Below are positions 32,763 through 44,745 of a stretch of DNA of 64,000 nucleotides, one piece after another. The translations under genes and the position numbers were made by a program. The notes under the pieces are model-generated. The model searched no databases, was not told the DNA's origin, and saw only the letters and a program-made list of their open reading frames with translations. Origin of the DNA: Apodemus sylvaticus (lineage: Eukaryota; Chordata; Mammalia; Rodentia; Muridae); NCBI RefSeq assembly GCF_947179515.1, contig NC_067473.1, positions 106,221,282 through 106,285,281 of the forward strand, written 5' to 3'. Every line of letters starts with the position of its first letter. Position 1 is the stretch's first letter.

Positions 32763-32862
32763 TTCTACCTTTACATGGGCTCCAGTGCTTAAACTCGGGT
32801 CCTTAGGCTTGCAGAAAATACTATACCAACTGAGCCTGAGTTATCTTGCTGACCCTTAAATT
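32763..32862 (-). mobile_element. B2-superfamily SINE fragment
   Basis: Antisense 5' part of the tRNA-like head: 'aaactcgggtccttaggctt', 'actgagcctgagttatcttg', 'ctgaccc'. Confidence 0.65.
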
Positions 32863-35800
32863 AATTTTACATATAACAACTTGTTACTACATCTCAAAGG
32901 AAGCATGTTAAAAGACAGAAAACACACAGGAAAATGCTTGGAGAATCATCTTTATTGTTTTATACAGGGATAAGGTTATGGACAGAGCTCAGACATAAGC
33001 TATGTTACAGCACTGTGGGACTTCTTATAAACAAGAAAATGTGTTTACACCACAAAAAAGAAGTTTATTAGGCTCAGCAGAATTCCTGTGTTCAGTTTCT
33101 CACACCTACATTTAAATTATGACCTCAGATCAAGGTCTTTATTCTCATGTGTCAGAGCTTGGGGTGGAGAGGATTTAGCAGCTGGTGGGTAAGGGGAGGA
33201 GTTTGGTAAGACATGATGTTGGTTAGAGTGAGCCCACAATGATTTCATAAATAAAGCCCTTGGGGCTTGGATGAATTATTTAGAGGTGATCTGGACCCTT
33301 AAGAGGAAAATCCAATGAAGGATAATCAAGCTATTTTAGGTGCTAACCTCAGAATAACTTGATGTAACTCTTCAGATACTTTGTAGTCTTAATTCCTCTA
33401 AAGGGAATTAATTTGATTCCTGTGAAACTTTGGACATTAGCCTTCAAAATTCAAAGCTATATAAGCTTCCTTTCTTTATAAAATACACAACATGTTGTGA
33501 TTCATCATAACAGTACAAATTTTAACTGTTTCAACAAATAGTAGAAGCATTTCTTCTGCTAGTGTTTCCTCTCCCTTTGTTCATTCCCAATGATATCCGC
33601 AAGACAGTGGTATGTCTTAAATGACTAAGTAATTCCAAAAGCAAATGATCCCACATAAGATAAATTACACATTAAATGATTTTTCTTTTAAATTATGATT
33701 TAAAGTCACATAATACTACTTCCAATTTTGAAGAAGTTATAAAAGCTTTGCCAAGTTTAAGGTAAAGAACATGGAAAACACTCCTTTGATGGAAGAAAAA
33801 TAAACATTAAATTTAAGTCTTAACTATTACACCATAATCCTATATGTAATCAAATATAAATATCAGCAAAGCCTGCTGATCTTGCCTTTCGTTTTCTACA
33901 TTGTTTGGGGTTTTCCCTATAGCTCTCTTCATATTAATTTGAATATTACTAAGTCAGAACTTTTCTTTGATATTCACAGGTTTCTCAGTTTTGCTCAATA
34001 TTTTTCATGGGTAATCTTCACAGTGAATTCAGAGAGTTCAAAGTATGAGACACCATTAGCTGAGGCCACTGTACCTTCAAATCTGCACATATCCCCTGTT
34101 TCACGCTTTGACTGGTGTTTGTCTCATCTCCCTCATTCTCATTATTGCTCTTGACTGTAAAGATCTAAAGCTTCAACAAACTGCTGGGACATCTAAAGCA
34201 CACAGCAAGTGTCAGTAAACAAGGACTCAGAGATTTATTTTCTGGAGATTTCCAGAGGTAAAAGTTGAAGGAAGAAAAAAGGGAGTGTTGCTTTCAGTGG
34301 CACAGGACAGCATATGCTTTGAGTACATGTCCTTCCTATCAGTAGGCCAAATCGCCTACATGAGAGAAAAAAAATATCATTAAATTTAATTTAATTTCAA
34401 TATCAAGCTGTGATCATTACTTGTTAAGTTTATTGAATCAACCTCAAGAGATGCATCTGGCTAGGTTTCTGAGGGCATTTCCTTGAATTAATTGAGAAGG
34501 AAAGACCCTCCTAAGCGTTTGCCTGCACCTTCCATCAGTGGCCTAGATGTAATGAAGTCTAAAGAAAAGCAGAGCTTGCTGTTTTCCTTTCCTTCTTCAA
34601 TGGACATGTTGGGGAATGCATACACTGTTTCTGTTGCTCCTTCCATCCTGTGCTAGCATCAGAACCCAGCTTCCTCTGACTTCCGACCTGAACTGAAAGC
34701 TAGTGCTTCTCCAGAAATCCTTCAGACCTTCATCCTAAGACTGGGACTTCAGGGACATTCAGTTACATGAATGATGCAGCTTCTGAATATTCAGTCTCTC
34801 TACTTTGTGGATCACCATGGTTAGAAGTCACAGTCTGCATTCTATAAGTCATGCTAAAAATGTCGTGTGTAATATGTATTTGTGTGTGTGTGTATTATTA
34901 GTTTTGTTCCTCCAGATAATAAAAACTTAAGCCTTTATACAAAAGAGCTTCATGATTTTCATAATTTATTATGCATATTAAATATCATGTTTTTAGGACT
35001 AGAATGTCTATCTGAATAGAAACATGGGGAGGGTTAGACAAATAGTGTGGTAAGTCTGTCCTGCTTACAAGTTCCTTTTTATCTGGCTCAACATTTTCCC
35101 TGTTTTACAAATTCATTTTTTAATTCTAAATAAAATACAAATTTCTTCTGTGGATTGAAGACCATCTCCAAAATAAGAAAATGCACAAAACACTACCGAT
35201 GCCCTTTATTTAGGGCTGGCCAGAAATGTAGCTGCAGTTAAAGAAATTAGGTGTTTTATGTCTTACAATGAGGGGATATGCAGTCTATAGAAATCCTGGG
35301 GTTTGTATTAATGTAGTTCAGAAAGACTAATTGCAGAGCTAAGGTTATGGTAATAAGCTTTGAACAAAGTTTTAGAAGTGAAGCTTAGCTCTGCTTGGAT
35401 TCTGTTATGAATATGGCTAATGGCATAGTGCTTATACCCGTAACTCTTATCTAGAAAGAAGGAAGAGTGGGCCATTCCTAAAGCTATAACAGAGAATTGG
35501 AGGCACTCACTAGTGAGGACAAGGGATTATTTGGTCATGATTAGAATGATCATTTGGATGTTTGAGACCACCAAAATCTCCCAAGTATGGAGAGGAAAAG
35601 ATGCTTTCCCTTCTTGATGGTAAAAATTCAAATTGTTACAGCCATTTTAAAAAAAAAAAACACTTAGGCATTTTCTTGAAAAATGACAACCTTATCACAA
35701 GCCTTTCTGGTCTATTAGTAGTTATCAAAAGAAATTTGAAACATAGCTTCACATAAATACTTACACATAAATTAAATAGTTTTATTTGTGTTTGTTAAAT

Positions 35801-36004
35801 ATGGGAAGCTGTAATGATGCCAAGAAAGAAGCAAACAGAACAGAGACTTGTGAAGGAAAAGAACAGGTTGATTCCATTTTCATGCTGTTATAAATAGAAA
35901 TGCAATATACATGGATGTGGGAATGAGGGAGAGGGCCCAGTTGATAAATTTCTTTCCTTGGCAAGTGTCAGAATCTGGAGTTCGGCATCTCATTACTCTC
36001 ATAA
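32863..36004. other. Repeat-poor AT-rich block, no gene seen
   Basis: About 3.1 kb, the longest stretch without a recognisable interspersed repeat. A short (TG)n lies near 34880-34893. Open frames up to 90 residues (33882-34154) show no domain or conserved-looking pattern. Confidence 0.5.
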
Positions 36005-36240
36005 ACGTGGACATGGTATCACACATCTGTAATTGTAGACATGCTATTATGAGATGTGGGAAAGACAGCATAATCTTCAGAAGCTTGCAGACATCTAAAC
36101 TGGCATACACAACATGAGATCCTATTCCACACAGGGCAAAAAATAATGACTGACATCTGACATTGTCCTCCAATCTTCAAATATGCATTGTGGCATGCAC
36201 AGGCCTACCTGGGACACATGTATACACATACAAACTAATT
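36005..36240 (+). mobile_element. B4 SINE
   Basis: 'gtggacatggtatcacacat', 'ctgtaattgtagacatgcta', 'ttgcagacatctaaactggc', 'gacatctgacattgtcctcc', 'gcattgtggcatgcac'. Full-length-like but diverged. Confidence 0.72.
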
Positions 36241-36404
36241 TTAAAAGCATAAAATAAAACACTGATAATTGAACATGAGTGGACTTGTACTTCTGTGGCA
36301 ATAATAGAATTCTTATGACATATGCTCAAGAGTGGTATGGGCCAAATGTTTCTAGACTATTCAATTATCTTTGTACTGATTTCTGGTGTGGATTTCTGTC
36401 TCAT

Positions 36405-36620
36405 GGTAGAAAACAAACAGGCTTCTAAAGGATAATAATAAAAATATAACAAGATAAAAACTAATATCAAAATAGGACAAAACAAACTAACAAAAATAAA
36501 AGTGTCCAAGAAAAAGTACAAGAAACAGATATAGAAAGAGTCTCAGTCCCACACTCAGGAATCCTGTAAAAATGCTAATCTGGAAACCACAATACATGTA
36601 CAAAATACCCAAACAGGAAA
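36405..36620 (-). mobile_element. Lx-type L1 3' region fragment
   Basis: The A-rich block with 'gaaaacaaacaggcttctaa', 'caagaaacagatatagaaag' and 'cactcaggaatcctgtaaaa' is the same family as 1-290. Its strand is inferred from that copy. Confidence 0.45.
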
Positions 36621-36627
36621 GCACAGA

Positions 36628-36651
36628 CTGACAGACAGGCAGACAGACAGA

Positions 36652-36684
<33 letters not shown>
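36628..36684. repeat. (CAGA)n(CA)n compound microsatellite
   Basis: CAGA/CAGG units pass into a pure CA array. Confidence 0.95.
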
Positions 36685-37704
36685 CTGAGGTAGAATTTGA
36701 GGAAGAAACAGAAAAAGAGCTGACATGACACACTTGTTTTTTCTTCAGTACAAATGTATCTGCTTTAGAAAATGACACAATAGTGTGTGGGGAAGGTGGA
36801 CATAAATTGCCATTTTTTCCATAAACTGTATTTGAATTTTGATTATGTACTTTGTTATGATTCTGCTGATGGGATTTTAGGAATCAGCAAAAGGAAATAA
36901 TATTTTGGACACATTGTGGTTTCCTTGGCAACACTAATGTTGTAGAACACTGTTCCATGCTGATGAAATGGCATTTCCTCTGACAGGTGACACAAAGAGG
37001 CCTGCAGTGAAAATGACTAGGTGACTTTCAAGCCCTGGTCTAACTGTGGGTGTCACTGCATCATGACTGCCCCATTACTTGGTTAAGACATGGTTAGAAT
37101 CAATATCAGTCTCAGAAAGCATGTCTGTGGAGTACTAGCTCTGCCTTCTAGGAAGTCTGGAAGAGGCAAGAAAATAGATCATGTAAATACCTCATTATGT
37201 GAGATATGATAGTGTGCTGAGAATGAACAAGAGGGAACCAATCACTGTCCAGTTGATAAGAATTCTAATCAAGGATGGAGGAGCATCCTGCAAAAACAAC
37301 TCCCCCCCCCCAAAAAAAGTTACAAACTGGGTGAAGAGAGGAAGGCAGATTCCTCAACAATAAAATATTTGAAATAAAAGAATGAATACAAACTTAGGCA
37401 GTTATTAGTGTGTGTTCCACTGATAATCAGAGCTGGAGACCTGTAGCAATTGCATGAAGATACAGAACAACTGGGGGATAAACGATCATCCAGAGTAATG
37501 AATGCTGTGAAATTAACTTTCAGTGATAAAATATTACTCCATTTATCATATGATGAAATTATTATGAAAGTCAGCAGAATTGAGCCAGAGAAGGAAGTGA
37601 AAAATTCCTGCTACACAGTTGAAAGAGAAACTTAATAAAATGATTGAGTAGAGTTTCAACTATATTGACTTAGAAGCTTTGATAGAGGGTAAAATATATC
37701 CTTT
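36685..37704. other. No recognised gene
   Basis: Unique-looking. A C10A7 run at about 37303-37319. Short frames only. Confidence 0.5.
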
Positions 37705-37780
37705 GTGAGTAAGTGACTGAGTGAGTGAGTGAGAGAAGGAGGGAGGGAGGGAGAGAGGGAGGGATTGAATGAATGAATGA
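37705..37780. repeat. (GAGT)n(GAGG)n(GAAT)n compound microsatellite
   Basis: Three related tetranucleotide blocks in sequence. Confidence 0.92.
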
Positions 37781-38295
37781 TGGACCAGGGAATAAAAAGC
37801 TGATAAAGACTCTCAATAATGAACTTGAAGTACTATACATGATGATATCAGTATATGGGAAGTTCTTGAAGTCATGACTATTATCATTTAGGAAGAAAGT
37901 AGTTGCTATGAGACTGCTTTGCCAGACATGACTCACACATGAGCAAAATAATGTAGATCCTACAACCAAACCTTGGTCTTAATGTAGAAACAGAACTATA
38001 TCATCTGAAGTATTGAAAATTTGGCATTAATATTTAAGGGCAATTACCGTAAACAACTGCAAGGTATTCCTTATGGCCAAATATATGAAACTCTTACTGG
38101 ACAATCTTAGAGTCAGGGATAACAGTGGCCATTGTAATGATAAATTTCATTTCAATGTATTAAGGGGAAAAATATCTTGATGGTATACATAGGAACAAAA
38201 AATAACCATGTTAATAAATTTTTAAATGGATGCAGTATTCTCTGGAAGAAGTACCTTCAAACCAAAGACTAAATAAATCTAATAGATACTGATGG
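37781..38295. other. No recognised gene
   Basis: AT-rich; nothing recognised. Confidence 0.5.
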
Positions 38296-38475
38296 TAGGG
38301 CCTGCAAGATGGATCAGATGATAAAGGTATTTGAGCCAAACCTGATGGCCTCAGCCCAATGCCTAGAGCTCAGATGATAGGAGAAAACTGTCTCCCTCAA
38401 AATTGTCTGTTGACCTCCATAAATATATGTGTATAAATAAACAAACAAGCAAATAAATAAAATAAATAAATGAAA
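38296..38475 (+). mobile_element. B2-superfamily SINE
   Basis: 'gggcctgcaagatggatcag', 'gataaaggtatttgagccaa', 'acctgatggcctcagcccaa', 'gttgacctcc', with an (AAATA)n tail. Same subfamily look as 28442-28617. Confidence 0.72.
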
Positions 38476-39069
38476 AACAAGTTCTATCTGAAAGTTTATG
38501 AAGGCTGGACACATTTTATATAATGTCCGGATATATAATATATGTGAGTATCTACATATATATGATATTATATCATATAAATTTACAAACTGCAAAATCA
38601 AAGTAGTATTGTTTTATGTAAAAGAAACTATAAGAACTGTTATGCTATAAGAGTTTAATTCACTCTAAAATATAGTTTTTATGCCAAAATGTAAACATTA
38701 TATATTAATAAAAATATATTTTTATAGTTTTTCAAACTTTATGTAAAATATTATATGTAAAAATATGTATGTAAAATATTATAATGACTTTATTTTGAAA
38801 GTTACTGTATTGATTCAGAGTAAAGTTTCAGAGATTTATCTTTCTGGATGTTGTCTTAATTCCCTGTTTCCCTGTGTTTAAAATATTTCACATTAATATT
38901 TTTATAAGAAATCAGTGAAAGAAAGACATAATAATCAGAACGTATTTAAGTGTGAAAAATTAGCTGAGGATTAATTCTAAGTTTGTTGTGTTGATTCATA
39001 TAACAAATTCAGTTTCTATTTGTTCTGGAGAAAGATTCACAGGCTGCCCTTTCAGATAGATTTCCAATT
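38476..39069. other. Very AT-rich, no gene seen
   Basis: Long runs of A and T with TATATAT stretches. No element recognised. Confidence 0.5.
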
Positions 39070-39612
39070 CTTTTTTTTTTTAGATACATTATTTATATTT
39101 AAAATGTTATCCCCTTTCCTGATTTCCCCTCTGGAAACACCCTATCCCATCCCTGCTCTCTCTGCTCACCAACACACCCACTTCTGCTTTCCTGTCCTGG
39201 CAGTCCCCTATACTGGGGCATCAAACCATCTCAGGACAAAGGCCCTCTCCTCCATTTGATATCCATCAAGGTCATATGCAGTTGGAGATCTTTGGTTTCT
39301 TGTTTAGTCCCTGGGAGCTCTGGGGGGATACTGGGTGGTTCCTATTGTTTTTCCTCCTATGGGGTTACAAGCACTTTCAGCTCCTTTGGTCATGTATCTA
39401 GCTCCCTCATTGTGGACCCTGTGCTCCGCAATGGGATAGATGTGCAATGGTGACTGAGGGCATCCACCTCGGTATTTGTAATGTACTGGTAGATATTCTC
39501 AGTGGACATTAATATCAGGCATCTGTCAGCAAGTGCTTGTTGGCACCAACAATATTGTCTGGGTTTGGTAACTGTATATGTGATGGATCCCAGGTGGGGC
39601 AGTCTCTGGATT
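39070..39612 (-). mobile_element. L1 3' UTR, 3' arm of a twin-primed L1
   Basis: Antisense L1 3' UTR from the T-rich tail side through 'tactggggcatcaaaccatc' and 'ctgtcagcaagtgcttgttg' to 'aactgtatatgtgatggatc'. The adjoining plus-strand segment covers the region just upstream of it in L1. Confidence 0.83.
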
Positions 39613-40095
39613 CTCCAACATGTAATAAAGACACACGCTCCACTATGTTCATAGCAGCCTTATTTACAATAGCCAGAAGCTGGAAAGAACCCAAATGTCC
39701 TTCAACAGAGGAATGGAAAGAGAAAATATGGTACATTTACACAGTGGAGAACTACATACCTATTAAAAACAATGAATTCATGAAATTCTTAGGCAAGTGG
39801 ATGAAACTAGAAATTATCATCCTAAGTGAGGTAACCCAATCACAAAAGAACATGCATGGTATGCACTCACTGATAAGTTGATATTAATGCAGAATACCCA
39901 AGATACAATTCATAGACTAAATGAAGTTCAAGCAAAAGGAAGAGCAAAGTATGGATACTTTGGTCCTTCTTAGAAGGGGGAAAAAATACCCATGGGAGGA
40001 TAGACAGACAAAGTGTGGAACAGAGAATGGAGGAAAGGTCAGTCAGAGACGGTCCCACCTATGGATCCATCCAATATAGTCAACAAAACCAGATT
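39613..40095 (+). mobile_element. L1 inverted 5' arm
   Basis: Sense L1 ORF2 C-terminus ('aatagccagaagctggaaag', translated as ARSWKEPKCPSTEEW) through 3' UTR start to 'tatggatccatccaatatag'. The right end overlaps the start of the inverted partner by a few tens of bases in L1 coordinates, as seen after twin priming. Confidence 0.8.
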
Positions 40096-40107
40096 TCTAT
40101 TTCTTTC

Positions 40108-40177
40108 TTTTTTTTTTTTTTTGCAAAAATTCTCTTTATATATATTGATTTTACATCTGTCTTTTTTTTACTTTTTT
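40108..40177 (-). repeat. Two T-runs bracketing a short non-L1 segment
   Basis: T-runs at 40108-40122 and about 40161-40177 bracket about 38 bases (40123-40160). Read on minus: L1 end, A-rich run, unique bases, second A-run. Possible 3' transduction. Confidence 0.55.
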
Positions 40178-42080
40178 CAATTCGATATATTTTTTATTTA
40201 CATTTCAAATGATTTCCCCTTTCCTAGACCTCCACTCCCCGAAAGTCCCATAAGCCCCCTTCCCTCCCCCTGTTTTCCCACCCAACCGTTTCCACTTCCC
40301 TGTTCTGGTTTTGCCCTATACTGCTTCACTGAGTCTTTCCAGAACAAGGGCCACTCCTCCGTTCTTCTTGTACCTCATTTGATGTGTGGATTATGTTTGG
40401 GGTTTTCCAGTTTTATAGATTAATATCCACTTATTAGTAAGTGCATACCATGATTCATCTTTTGAGTCTGGGTTACCTCACTTAGTATGATGTTCTCTAG
40501 CTCCATCCCTTTGTCTAAGAATTTCATGAATTCATTGTTTCTAATGGCTAAATAGTACTCCATTGTGTAGATATACCACATTTTTTGCATCCACTCTTCT
40601 GTTGAGGGATACCTGGGTTCTTTCCAGCTTCTGGCAATTATAAATAGGGCTGCTATGAACATAGTGGAACATGTATCCTTATTACATGCTGTGGAATCTT
40701 CTGGGTATATGCCCAGGAGTGGTATAGCAGGATCTTCGGGAAGTGAGGTGCCCAGTTTTCGGAGGAACCGCCAGACTGATTTCCAGAGTGGTACCAATTT
40801 GCAATCCCACCAGCAGTGGAAGAGTGTTCCTCTTTCTCCAGATCCTCGCCAACATCTGCTGTCTCCTAAATTTTTAATCTTAGCCATTCTGACTGGTGTA
40901 AGGTGAAATCTCAGGGTTGTTTTGATTTGCATTTCCCTAATGACTAATGAAGTTGAGCATTTTTTAAGATGCTTCTCCACCATGCGAGGTTCTTCAGGTG
41001 AAAATTCTTTGTTTAACTCTGTACTCCATTTTTTAATAGGGCTATTTGGTTTTTTGGAGTCTAACTTCTTGAGTTCTTTATATATATTGGATATTAGCCC
41101 TCTATCTGATGTAGGGTTGGTGAAGATCTTTCCCCAATTTGTTGGTTGCCGATTTGCTCTTTGGATGGTGTCCTTTGCCTTACTGAAAATTTGTAATGTT
41201 ATGAGGTCTCATTTGTCAATTCTTGATCTTAGAGCATAAGCTATTGGTGTTCTGTTCAGGAACTTTCCCCCTGTACCGATGTCCTCAAGGGTCTTCCCCA
41301 GTTTCTTTTCTATTAGCTTCAGAGTGTCTGGCTTTATGTGGAGGTCCTTGATCCATTTGGAGTTGAGCTTAGTACAAGGAAACAAGGAAGGATCAATTTC
41401 CATTCTTCTGCATGCTGACCTCCAGTTGAACCAGCACCATTTGTTGAAAAGGCTATCTTTTTTCCATTGGATGTTTTCCACTCTTTTGTCAAAGATCAAG
41501 TGGCCATAGGTGTGTGGGTTCATTTCTGGATCTTCAATCCTGTTCCATTGATCCGCCTGCCTGTCACTGTACAAATACCATGCAGTTTTTTAACACTATT
41601 GCTCTGTAGTATTGCTTGAGGTCAGGGATACTGATACCCCCAGAATTTCTTTTATTGTTGAGAATAGTTTTAGCTATCCTGGGTTTTTTGTTATTCCAGA
41701 TGAATTTGAGGATAGTTCTTTCTAACTCTGTGAAAAATTGAGTTGGGATTTTGATGGGTATTGCATTGAATCTGTATATTGCTTTTGGCAAAATGGCCAT
41801 TTTAACTATATTAATCCTGCCGATCCATGAGCATGGGAGGTTTTTCAATTTTTTGAGGTCTTCCATTTCCTTCTTCAGAGTCTTGAAGTTTTTGTCATAC
41901 AGATCTTTCACATATTTGGTAAGAGTCACCCAAAAGTACTTTATACTGTTTGTGGCTATTGTGAAGGGGATCATTTCCCTAATTTCTTTCTCAGCCTGCT
42001 TATCCTTTGAGTATAGGAAGGCTACTGATTTGCTTGAGTTGATTTTATAACCTGCCACTTTGCTGAAGTTGTTTATCCTA
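40178..42080 (-). mobile_element. L1, 5'-truncated, murine F-like 3' UTR
   Basis: Antisense L1 with 3' UTR (40178-40415) and ORF2 C-terminal half (40420-42080). The 3' end 'aaaaatatatcgaat' type is shared with 50823-51484. 5' truncation at about 42080 within YKINSSK. The copy is less diverged than the Lx elements here. Confidence 0.9.
40420..42080 (-). pseudogene. L1 ORF2 C-terminal half, broken
   Basis: Three main frames: 41564-42121 (NNFSKVAGYKINSSKSVAFL to IPDLKQYYRAIVLK), 41209-41574 (DRQADQWNRIEDPEMNPHTY to RSRIDK) and 40420-40983 (the C-terminal domain to LISGY). In the Cys/His motif the second Cys is Ser (CWRGSGERGTLFHCWWDC). RT catalytic motifs lie beyond the truncation, so this copy lacks them. 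Confidence 0.88.
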
Positions 42081-42215
42081 AAGCTGTGTGGGGTCAAGCA
42101 ACCATGACACATCTTAGACACAGAAATAGTTTTATATTTTCCAAATAAACAAGTTTTGTGGACCTAAGGAAGCAAAATCAGCTTCAAAAAAAATCCCTCA
42201 CTGACCCTGAGATTG

Positions 42216-42334
42216 TTAGATAACTAGATAGATAGATAGATGGATAGATAGATGGATGGATGGATGGATGGATGGATGGATGGATGGATGTTTGGATGGA
42301 TGGATGTTTGGATGGATGGATGTTTGGATGGATG

Positions 42335-42377
<43 letters not shown>

Positions 42378-42600
42378 GGAAGAATAGTTGTATAGATGGT
42401 AGATAGATAGATGATAGAGATAGATAATGATAGATAGATGATATAGATAGATGATAGAAATAGATAATAGACAGAAAGACAGAGAAACAGAGAGAGAGAC
42501 AGACAGACAGATAGACAGACAGACATAGATAGATAGAGAGATGGATAGATAGACCAATGATAGATGGATAGATAGATAGATAGATAGATAGATTCCATTT
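42216..42600. repeat. (GATA)n/(GATG)n compound satellite, about 385 bp
   Basis: GATA and GATG tetranucleotides, with three TTTG interruptions spaced exactly 16 bases apart (42291, 42307, 42323), a central diverged GATA/GACA part and a GACA/GAGA stretch at 42470-42530. The open frames on minus (124-148 residues of Ser-Ile-Tyr-Leu-Pro repeats) are artefacts. Confidence 0.96.
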
Positions 42601-43172
42601 CCTAATATCTGAACATCTACTACACACCATTCCTTAGATGTGTGGAAGAGCATCCAGTTAGAGTACCACAGAGCTGTTAAGCTATAATGATAGTACTCTG
42701 ATCTTAAACATATTGTTAGACCAAGGTTGAATAAAGGTCAGCTGATAGTACTAACTCAAACATTTCTTTCTATGTAATCTCATCCCATGGTTGTTCTTTC
42801 TTCTGAACTCAAGAAATGTTGGAGTTTTTTCTTAGCTATGTCTAATTCTAAGAGATGGAAGTCTAATTCAAGATTATATTAAGGTAGAATATGCCTTACC
42901 CATCCTTTGACCTCAGGATTTATTATGTTTTTATTTTTGTCTCATTCATTAATGGAATTTAATACATCCCTTTTACTCTTTTTGCTTCCATTATATTTCC
43001 TGTTCCCAGGAACATTACATGAATGCATATGGTGCAAAGTGGTTAACACACTTCTACCACTATTGAAACTTGCCATGTGGTCTATAATATAGACTGTAAA
43101 CTCTAAACTGTAGTAAGTTTATAAGATATCAGAAATTATCTTCTGATCCTGGAAAAGGTCTAGTCAACTAAT
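42601..43172. other. No recognised gene
   Basis: AT-rich, no long frame or repeat seen. Confidence 0.5.
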
Positions 43173-43235
43173 AACAACTACAGAAAAACGAAACAAAACA
43201 AAACATAACAAAAGTAAAAAAAAAAAAAAAAAGTC
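43173..43235 (+). repeat. (AAAAC)n and poly-A run
   Basis: AAAAC units followed by about 18 A. May be the tail of an unrecognised retrocopy. Confidence 0.85.
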
Positions 43236-43407
43236 ATAGCCTTGAACTCCCTATACAAATTTGGTCCAGAAAAACAATTTCTTTGATTTTAGATGGAAAA
43301 GGGAGTATAGGAGGATATATTTGCGGTTCAGTATTCCTGAACTAAGACAAGTTACCCACATGCTAGTCTACTGAATATTGGTCACCTTAGATTTTTCTAA
43401 TGAAACA

Positions 43408-43540
43408 TCTTTTTTATTAGATATTTGCTTTATTTACATTTCAAATGGTATCCCCTTTCCACGTTACCCTTCTGAAAACCCCCCTATCCCATCCCTCCTC
43501 CCCATGCTCACCCCTCCAATTCCCTGACTATTCCCAGATC
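43408..43540 (-). mobile_element. L1 3' end fragment
   Basis: 'gatatttgctttatttacat', 'ttcaaatggtatcccctttc' and a C-rich run, about 130 bases only. Confidence 0.82.
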
Positions 43541-43978
43541 TACATAAACTTTCTACTTGGCATTATAAAGATGACTATCATATGCTTGAACTTACATTTA
43601 TAATTTATTTAAAGAGTTCTTTTAAAAATCTATGTTTTCCCAGTTGTTACTAAGGAAACTATTTTAGATATTCTCTAAGGAATATTGTGCTAAGTCCTAA
43701 AAAGAAAGCCACTGTAATAATACTGGATTGTTTGACTAAATAAATAGATAAAGAGGCAAATAAAGATATCAAAGTGGAAATGTGTGAAAAGGAGATATGA
43801 CAACAGAGAAAAACAGACATCATCATTGAAACAAAGATTTGCCCATAAGAAAGACAAATATGAGCAAGACAGTTACGTGATTTTTCAATGAAGTTAATAG
43901 AAAAGAAATGAGAAGTTTGGCATTTATTTGCTGGACTACCTAGAAGAGAGAACTTACATCCTTTGAGATAGTTGACTC
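43541..43978. other. No recognised gene
   Basis: AT-rich spacer. Confidence 0.5.
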
Positions 43979-44165
43979 TAGGGGCTTGAGAGATGGCTCA
44001 GCCATTAAGAACCCATACAATTCTTGAGGAGGATCAGAATTCACTTCCAGGGACTGTAGTCAGGCAGCTCAGAACTGCCAGAAGCTACAGCTGTAGGTGA
44101 TCTAGTATGATCTGTCCTGCTTACACACATAAACATAATTATCTTTTATAAAAAGTATTTATAAA
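43979..44165 (+). mobile_element. B3-type SINE
   Basis: 'aggggcttgagagatggctc' head, 'cagccattaagaacccatac', then 'tcacttccagggactgtagt'. Diverged 3' part. Confidence 0.75.
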
Positions 44166-44333
44166 TGATAGTCTAATATAGCTACATTGAATGTAGTAGT
44201 TAGAAAATAATTCCTAACATATATAATCAGTGTTTGATGTGTAAATATTTATTAATATTTCTTCTGCATATTAATGTTTGTCATTTTGACAGCCCTCACA
44301 TTATCATCAAATTTGCAAACAAAATATATATAA

Positions 44334-44529
44334 TATATTTTAAGAATATATATATATATAATTATCTTCTAGAAGAAAATTATAGATTATATAATTCTCT
44401 TCTATAAGAGAAGCAAGGGAGTAAAATAGCATTTCTTTCTGAACATAAATTTGATCTCTGGCAGAGTTACTCTTTCATAACTTTCATGATAACCATTAGT
44501 TTTCAATAAAATATACAAACATGGCTGAT

Positions 44530-44576
<47 letters not shown>

Positions 44577-44577
44577 T
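44334..44577. repeat. AT-rich with (TA)n arrays
   Basis: Short TA arrays at about 44344-44361 and a longer TA/TG array at 44529-44577. The unique part between them has no gene signal. Confidence 0.85.
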
Positions 44578-44599
44578 CATTTTAAAGATATATCTATTA

Positions 44600-44745
44600 T
44601 CTATATTTGGCTGTCTTGGAACTCTCTGTGCTGGCCTATAACTCAGAGAATTCCACCTGCCTCTGCCTCCGCCTCTGCCTTCGCCTCCGCTTCTGCCTCA
44701 TGAATGTTGGGACTGAAGAAGTGCACCATCACAATTGTCTATTTA
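44600..44745 (-). mobile_element. B1 SINE, diverged, with hexanucleotide expansion
   Basis: Antisense B1: 'tggctgtcttggaactctct', 'gtgctggcctataactcaga', then an expanded CTGCCT/CCGCCT block (about 44660-44700) where B1 normally has one or two such units, then 'gtgcaccatcac'. Confidence 0.75.

Noticed and set aside
42216..42600. Array considered as a CRISPR-like or regulatory repeat array
   Set aside because: Simple tetranucleotide microsatellite with no spacers, in a mammalian genome.
42184..42653. Three overlapping frames rich in Ser, Ile, Tyr, Leu and Pro
   Set aside because: They are translations of the GATA/GATG array in different frames.
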